From Bursaphelenchus xylophilus (Eukaryota > Nematoda > Chromadorea > Rhabditida > Aphelenchoididae): a stretch of DNA of 64,000 nucleotides. A program made the position numbers and the translations under genes. Under the pieces are notes generated by a model. That model was not told the origin of the DNA, made no database searches, and saw only the letters and a program-made list of their open reading frames with translations. Numbering within the stretch: the stretch's first letter is position 1; each line of letters opens with the position of its first letter. Shown piece after piece: positions 57,437 through 64,000 of the stretch. The stretch spans positions 9,362,001-9,426,000 of the forward strand of contig CAJFCV020000006.1 of assembly GCA_904066235.2 (NCBI GenBank). The letters run 5' to 3'.

Positions 57437-58250
57437 TAGAGGTGGCAATCGGGCTGGGCCGGCCCGGCCCGGCCGGGCCCGGTGATTGGGCCGGGCCGGG
57501 CCGGGCCTGAGCAGATTTGAAAAAGCCCAGGGCCGGCCTGACCGCTTCGGCCCGTCGGCCGGGCCGAGAATTTCGGCCCGGCCCGGCCCGGAAGGTGGAT
57601 AAGTGAAAAAAATTAATACTGAACCAGCAAAGTAAAGCACAAATGCTTAGCAGAATTGATGGATGGATATTAAATTAAACCTTTTTGACTTATATACCGT
57701 TTTACCACCTTTTCAAACCCTTTAAAATCCATGATTACGTATATGTAAACTCCCACCCAAATATGCAAGGATCGTGCAAATCTTCGAATTTTTGATGATA
57801 AACTTAAACATTTCACTGTAATTTGATTCCTTGATGTAAATGAACGCATCTACGCAGTTTTTGATTAAATATGTAGCCTCATAACGTCCATATTTTCATA
57901 GCTAACTTCCTATAGGACAAAAAAAATCGACACAATTCAACTTTTTGGCTAGGTTTTAGGTACCTGTTCGGCTGTTCCAGTCGAGCCGACTAGACGTTTT
58001 AATTCCACTCATATTGACGTAAAACCCCGCTGGAAAGCATAAAAAGTTCCAGTAGAGAGTGAATAGAGTTTTATCCAACCTTTTTTCAGTAGCGGGCCAA
58101 ACAGGGCCGGGCCGGGCCGGCCTGGGCTTTCACCGGGCCGGGCCGGGCCGGGCCTGAGCAAATTTGAAAAAGCCCAGGGCCGGCCTGGTCACTTCGGCCC
58201 GCGGGCCGGGCCGCAAAATTCGGCCCGGCCCGGCCCGATTGCCACCTCTA
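57437..58250. mobile_element. Second hAT-like element with GGCCCGG-rich arms
   Basis: Inverted ends TAGAGGTGGCAATCGGGC, matched in reverse at 58233-58250. An exact 8-bp target duplication, GTTCGGAT, is at 57429-57436 and 58251-58258. GC-rich arms (about 57451-57592 and 58091-58240) surround an AT-rich centre of about 500 bp with no ORF. The ends differ from those of the element at 54526, yet both have the same kind of arms. Confidence 0.9.
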
Positions 58251-59362
58251 GTTCGGATAAAAGAATTTGAAAGATTCATTTGTACAGAAATCCGTTAGTA
58301 AATGACGACGAATCGGTAAGGAGTCCGAGTATTTAAAGTATACATGTATATATTAAATATGTTTGATTGTACTCGAGGATCTTTGGCACAAAAAAATTTT
58401 TGCGTTTTTTGAACCGAGACTTATTGTAGCGAAAATATATTTTTTACAGAGATCAAAAAAGGGATAAGAGAAAATTTCGGCGATTTTCGACAATTTACTT
58501 GTAATTTTCGGCCCGAAGTGGTCGATGATTTTTCCAAAAAATTGGTTAAAAATCTGGCAGATGCCTTGAATGACTTTTGGCCAAATTTCAATAAAAAATC
58601 ACATCATAACACTTTTCCCAAAAATAACTAGTCCTGAAAATAAATTTGTCAAGGAATACCGCATTTCAAGAAACATTACTCAAATATTAATTTAAAACTT
58701 TGAGTTACGTAGTTTCTCGAATTCGTCACTTTTGTATGTTATTAAAATTATTAAACAATCCGTTTCTTAAAAATAAACAAAAACAGAAAATCTCGATATT
58801 CTGATCTATTTGTTATCCCACGCACTAGTCAACGTCATCATTTTTATTTATTTTTATACGCAAAACCCGGTACCTTGAATGCATCTTCGTACCATTTAGT
58901 GGTCACGAAATGGCCGAGGCAATCCTTTACCTCTAAACTAAGAAATGAGTCAGAATCGACTAAAAATAAAGATTATGCTCACGAAATATCGCATAAGGAC
59001 AAATGCGTGTCATAATTCTATATTGCAAACGTAAAGTTGTTAACTACAAGCCTTAATATCATTGGCCATGGCGAAATAAAGGTAATTCACTCCGTCGAAC
59101 AGGCGTAAACTGGTTACATAAATGCGGTTAATGATGTCGTAACGGAAATGTGGAAGAGTTTCCTACGACCTTTAAAAGGGCATAGACGATGCAGGTGCAC
59201 TATTTCAATAAATAGCATGCATGGGGCGGAAGTAATAAGAAAATAAATTTTTTTGGAGAAAAGAATTGATAAAGAGTTTGTAACTAGTGGTCGAATGATT
59301 GTTGTAGGCGAGAGAGTCTATAAAATTAAGAGGGTTGGCCATGCGAAAACGGGTTTCTGCTA

Positions 59363-59581
59363 CAGTGCCTGACCTGATCCAGTCGCAAAAAACGTACCAT
59401 TTTGCATCCGGGAAGTATCAAAAATGTGGTAAAATGCTTCCTCTCCATGTGAAAAAACTCCGATTTCAAAAGCGCGCCCGTCAAAACGAAGTTTTTTTTT
59501 CACTTGGAGAGAGAAGCATTTTGCCTCATTTTTGATGCTTCCCGGATGCAAAGTGGTACGTTTTTTGCCACTGGATCGCTG
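59363..59581. mobile_element. Palindromic MITE, family 1, copy 7, right end shortened
   Basis: Left end CAGTGCCTGACCTGATCCAG with TA before it. The right end stops at CACTGGATCGCTG, followed by TA, so about 10 bases of the right arm are missing. The right flank resembles that of copy 4. Confidence 0.8.
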
Positions 59582-59632
59582 TAAAAAGCTTCGCTTGTAA
59601 TACTCCGCTTTCTCACAAGAATTAAAAATTGA

Positions 59633-60066
59633 CTAGGCTGCCGTGAACCTGTAGATCAAGATGGGAGTTCTCTTTACTGCATCACAATACCCAAGCATAC
59701 CGGATCGCTCTAAAGCAAAAAATAGGGATTGTGGCCATTTTCCATGATTTGTGTGTGTGTGGAGTGTCACATCGGTTATATTCGACATGGCCAGCAAAGT
59801 CAATACTCCTGCGGCAACCACTCCTGTCAAGAACAAGGGGTACATCAAACCTTGTGGAATACCTAGGCCTTCACAAAAGTCCCTATTACGAATGTAGCCT
59901 GGCTGCCACAGCCCTTACCATTCAGCATAAAACACTGATGCAACAAGGCCAAAGTCGACCCCATATAAACCCGGAGAACATTTATCGACACAAACCAAAA
60001 TGGGCGTGAGGGTTCAAACGAATATGCTCTGGGATCCTGGACTCTAACCTTCTCGTTTGATACCAT
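59633..60066 (-). pseudogene. Possible decayed SLC17-like transporter fragment
   Basis: On the minus strand two frames abut with a frame change near 59870. The first has QDPRAYSFEPSRPFWFVSIN and a hydrophobic run ending FVIGTF; the second has CEGLGIPQGLMYPLFLTGVV and more hydrophobic sequence. DPR followed by a membrane helix, and FxxxxFxxGxGxxxxxxYP, recall DDPRFVFGHK and FICRAFQGFGVAITFP of the SLC17-like protein at 29-31.8 kb. The likeness is weak and no splice sites join the parts. Confidence 0.25.
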
Positions 60067-61696
60067 ATATCAGTAAGCGAAAAAACCTCCGCTTAAAATG
60101 CCGGCTAAATTCAGCCCCATATTAAGGAATCATAAACCCCGGCAAATTAAACCCGGACGTAATCCATAGAATAGGCCGCCCTAGGACAGAGACCGAAATT
60201 AAATTACCTTTTTGATTACTAAACAATTCGTGGTCATTAAAGAAGTTTTGCGTGGTTTGCTTACTCATTAAGCCGCTTGTACTTCCATCCATGGGGGAGG
60301 AAGATTTTTGGTTGTTGCAAGAAAATTCGTTACAATTATCGAATAATTTGATTGTTTCGGAAAGATATCTAATTCTAATTGTCGCAAGATGACGAAGAAT
60401 TTTGGTGGAAAATTAAATTTCAATTAGAACTTCTGAGGTTTCTGAGAATCGACCTAAAATGTGTTTGTTATCGAATGACAGGAGTAACTGTACAGAGTCA
60501 GCATCGAAATGGACACGACTTTGTTATTTTCTGGACCGGATTTTTGGAATAGAAAGGAATACAATAAACGTCACGTATATAAGATTCTCAGAAAACAGGC
60601 AGGTCGAAAAAAAACAATCAGTTAGCCAGAAATTTATTAGCCAATAGATGGCAAGGGTAGCGCTTGAGGAATTTGATGAGAATTGGCATAAGCTTTCGGC
60701 ATTATTGTCTGTGACATCTGCGAGATTTATAGCTATCGATTACAAGAGCTGCCAAGACTTTTTTGCTCGGAAACGAACAACTTGATACGGTCAAACCTCT
60801 GCGCAATGAATCGCAAGGTTAAAAAAAACTTCGTATGTTGGGGTTTGTTCGTTGTATCAGTCTGTGGGAAAATATCATGAACACAAAAATTTCGTATCGA
60901 AAATTGCATTTCGGCCAAGAATATGAATTGTGTCGCGACAAAATCATTTTTTCGCTAGCGGCTTCATCTTTGCCACTAGCAACCTTTGCCACCAAAACCT
61001 TCAAGGAATACGTTTACGCTCTACCAAAAACAATATCCTAAATCAATTTTTTGTCAATATTATTTACTATCATTTCTAGCGAAAAACTTAACCGGAAAGC
61101 CCAATGCGACCAAAATATATAGTAATTTAACCCGATTTCCCTGAAAATTACAAGTGAATACAAATTCGAGAGCACGCAATCGTTACTAACCCCACGTAAA
61201 TAATCCCTAGTATTCATAGGGGTCTAAAATAGGGATATTCCGAATCCCTGTGTCAGAAATGTTCGATTTTATTATTATTTGTCGAACTTTATCACCTTTT
61301 GTAAGCCCGAAGCGTTCGGTAAATAAAGCTTTTCCAAAAATTGCTCTAGACAAACTGATGCAGGTGGGGGAAATTACGTTGTTTTCGGATTAAACGAACA
61401 CAATAGAACCTGTTTTGAAATGTAGGTGATCTCTGAAATACGAGAGAACGAGTATCAGACTGTGATTGGGTCTGGCCCATTTGACCCTTTTCGGGCTTTT
61501 TTGCTTAAAAAAATATTCTCTAACTTTTGCAACAGATCCTGTATGCATCTTCTGCGGACTGCAACCATGGAAAACAAAGCAATTTCGGCTGGAATGCTCG
61601 ACTTTGAACTTCAAATATTTTATTTCTAACGACTACTAAATTTATCGAAGTTTGTGACTCAAAATTTGAACAGTGAGACGCTGAAGACCATTATAT

Positions 61697-61829
61697 CAGT
61701 TTGTCTGGAAACTACCGTGGATTTGCCATCTACCATCGCTTTTCGACGGCGAACCGAGGCTGGGGATTTGGAGCGCGACTGCGGCGAGGCGTAGCTTTTT
61801 TATATCCACATTATTTTCCCGACAGACTG
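61697..61829. mobile_element. CAGTCTGTCGG-family MITE, copy 2
   Basis: Left end CAGTTTGTCTGGAAACTACC, right end reversed CAGTCTGTCGGGAAAATAAT. About 133 bp with GC-rich centre, non-coding. A single left end of the same family is at 60858 (CAGTCTGTGGGAAAATATCA). Confidence 0.65.
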
Positions 61830-62662
61830 GTGCATTCTTGTAGCTTTGCTCAACAGCAGTTTTATCATGCTTCTTTCAAACTTTGACATGAACATCATGG
61901 TCGTGTACGAAAGCAATTTCGCAGCCTCAACAAAGATTCTACCGTATTCTGCTACACTGCAAATTGGACAAACATGTTTCTTCTCAATTGTCGAATATTT
62001 ACCGTGCCGGCTTTATTGCACCGCAGGGACCAAAACATTACATTTTTATTGCGTTAGTCATGCTGATGATGCCGCCCACCGCCATCTAATTGCGGGGTTC
62101 GGAACGTTATGATCTATTTTATTGACCAATAGAGCGTAATGTCATTACTTTGGCAATTTGGCAACAAAAATCGGCCAAAAAAAGGTTTTAAAGAACTGCT
62201 AATTTTACTTGTTGCCATCTTGAAACACAAATGTCAACACATTTTATGTCTTTGCCACTCGTTGTTTTCACTTATTACAACGAAAGAAGGTCACTTTACA
62301 TTCGATCAATTAAAACTGTAATTAACAAGTAAACATGTGAAAGTTTAAAAATCGATTAGAATTGTTATTCATAGGTTTCCATGTACTTGATAAAAAGGCA
62401 CACTATGAAACACCAGAACAAGAAAAAGCGTTGCAACCGTCTTAGTTTGTCGTATAGGGGTTGCAGTGTACTTGCCAACGAAACACGGTTAAAAATGGTT
62501 TTTTAGAAGTACATATTCAGATGAAGCTCCGTGCAACAGTGTTCCATACAACGAAAACTGTCTACAATGGACGGTGTCGGAGATCGCAATGATCAATTTG
62601 AGGCCAAATTAAATCGCTATACACAAAAAACCCTATAATTTTTTGGCCTCTATTGTTTTATA

Positions 62663-62922
62663 CTAGGCGGGCCAAAAAGTCTTGACATGTCTGCACAGTG
62701 CGCCGTCGTGCATGAAATTTGTCGCGCGGCGACAAGAAAAATTCACGGTGCAATGCGACACCGCACAGTGCAAAAAGATTGTTTTGAAAAGGGGTAAACA
62801 ACGCACAGTGCGTTCTTCATTCGCACCCCGCCAAAGGTTTTATCGCGCGACACCTCGTCGCGACACTGGATTCATGTGCCCGCACGGTGCGAAAACATGT
62901 CAAGACTTTTTGGCCCGCCTAG
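62663..62922. mobile_element. TA-flanked element with perfect 28-bp ends built of GCACNGTGC motifs
   Basis: The ends begin CTAGGCGGGCCAAAAAGTCT and continue TGACATGT; the right end is the exact reverse complement. TA is present at 62661-62662 and 62923-62924. The interior has GCACAGTGCG, CACGGTGCAA, CGCACAGTGC, CGCACAGTGCG and CGCACGGTGCG, plus GTCGCGCGGCGAC and TCGCGCGACACC. Perfect ends suggest a young insertion. No ORF for a transposase. Confidence 0.85.
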
Positions 62923-64000
62923 TAGAGGTTTCCGCTGTATTCACTTAGCTAGATCTCAAGTATAATGCAGCCAAATACTCGGAAGAATGCAATAGTCGAC
63001 TAATAAGGGAAGTGTACAAACTGACCATCACCAAGTGAGAAGTGTTATATACCGTTGAAAAGACCTCAAACCTAGAAACAACTTCCATTTTCGCAGAATA
63101 CCTCAAAAAAATGATGAACGGTTCATTTGTCCCTTACAGTATCTACTAGGATACATTTTATTTTAGCCCAAAAATAGCCCGTATGTCGTCGCGGAAAAGC
63201 AAAAATTTACTACCAATTCTCAAAGGCTTTCTAACGACACTTGTCATTTGGTGATGGTTGGGCTGTACAGTTCTATGCTAAAGAGAATTTGATACAATAA
63301 TAAAAGTGCGTGGAATCTATTCAATAAACAATTGTTTGTATCGTACGAATTTAATTGGCGTCACACAGACGAGCAGGTGAAAAAAGAAAATGCTATTCTG
63401 GGTAGTGCTAACATTGAAGAAAAATAAATTTGCAACTCTTAGACTTGGGAATACAGTATCTGTTGATTCCTTGGTTGTCTGTCCAGCAAACCACCATACA
63501 ACAAGACCGCTCTATAAAACAGTATCAATGATTCCACAATTTTTATGCTGAAATGAGTTTATGTACAACAAAGTCCCTCTATGACGAATTCCTTTGGTCT
63601 TGCTTACCAGTCTTTTTGATGTCGCTGGAGTGTTCAGCGACTTTGCGAACGGACCAGTATAATATAGCTGACATGAAATCATTGCCGGAGATACCAATTT
63701 TATGCTTTCCAAAAGGTGTTACAAATGTATCCTTGAAAAACTGGAGTGTAAATAATAAAACAAAACAAACATGTTTTTCATCTGTCGTTTATTGTCAATG
63801 AGTAAAAATAACTGTAGTTTGCTCTTTACTCTTAAACGTATTCTGAATGACTCAGCTGAATAACAAAGTGTGATCAAAAAAACCTCCAGGTGACACAAAA
63901 GTACTTTAACGCTCGCTCATAAATTACACCATGAGCTTGTTGCTGACCTCTCTCCACATTGTTTTAATCATCAGTTACAAATTGATTAAAACAAATAGAA

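Larger units (their letters stand above)
55800..64000. other. Gene-poor, repeat-rich right end
   Basis: 8.2 kb without a firm gene. It contains a GGATGCAAAGGGATGCAT palindrome (56976-57125, with a related piece near 56740), a hAT-like element (57437-58250), MITE copy 7 (59363-59581), a possible SLC17-like relic (59633-60066), CAGTCTGTCGG-family pieces (60858, 61697-61829) and a perfect-ended element (62663-62922). The other frames are short, AT-biased and unsupported. Confidence 0.5.

Overview
The window reads as nuclear DNA of a free-living-type nematode, probably rhabditid. It is AT-rich. Genes are split by many short introns with GT donors and TTTTCAG/TTTTAG acceptors. Several start codons sit a few bases after an acceptor-like site, as expected for spliced-leader trans-splicing. 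The gene families also fit nematodes: a worm-type tau-tubulin/casein kinase, a divergent PP1-like phosphatase, and expanded acyl-CoA synthetases, SLC17 and SLC26 carriers. I cannot name the genus. No rRNA, tRNA, CRISPR or bacterial-type operon was seen. All exon models below were built by hand from splice sites and reading frame.

Layout. 0.2-3.2 kb: SLC26 anion transporter (minus, 10 exons). 4.0-4.5 kb: small one-pass membrane protein (minus), divergent from a TTBK/CK1-like kinase at 4.8-7.05 kb (plus). 7-9.9 kb: no convincing gene. 9.9-25.0 kb: four tandem ANL-superfamily (4-coumarate-CoA-ligase-like) acyl-CoA synthetases, all minus (called A, B, C, D here), with a decayed B-like first exon between C and D. 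26.1 kb: secreted Tyr/Gly-rich peptide gene (minus). 29.0-31.8 kb: SLC17-type MFS carrier (plus). 33.7-36.1 kb: a fifth synthetase, E (plus). 36.6 and 39.2 kb: two more Tyr/Gly-rich peptide genes, head to head. 43.6 kb: possible new two-exon small gene. 45.5-48.0 kb: three tandem genes for very short secreted peptides with an almost invariant core, GTVLLPHGGELPPM, and a YGFFG end. 48.9-49.8 kb: a 938-bp nearly perfect inverted repeat. 50.6-54.06 kb: PP1-like phosphatase (plus, 8 exons). 55.6 kb: small secreted protein. 55.8-64 kb: mostly repeats and gene relics.

How it fits together. The synthetases fall into two classes by intron positions: A+B and C+D+E. Exon lengths within the second class are identical to the base except exon 2 of E. 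C and D, with their flanks and the start of B, come from a tandem segmental duplication of about 3.6 kb. The synthetases and carriers point to lipid or organic-acid metabolism, and the two short-peptide families look like secreted effectors of the antimicrobial or neuropeptide-like kind. These roles are inference.

Repeats are a major theme: seven copies of one palindromic TA-flanked MITE (four inside introns), two hAT-like elements with exact 8-bp target duplications and GGCCCGG-rich arms, a GCACNGTGC-motif family, a CAGTCTGTCGG family, a CAGGGTCTT family, a mariner relic, and the large foldback.
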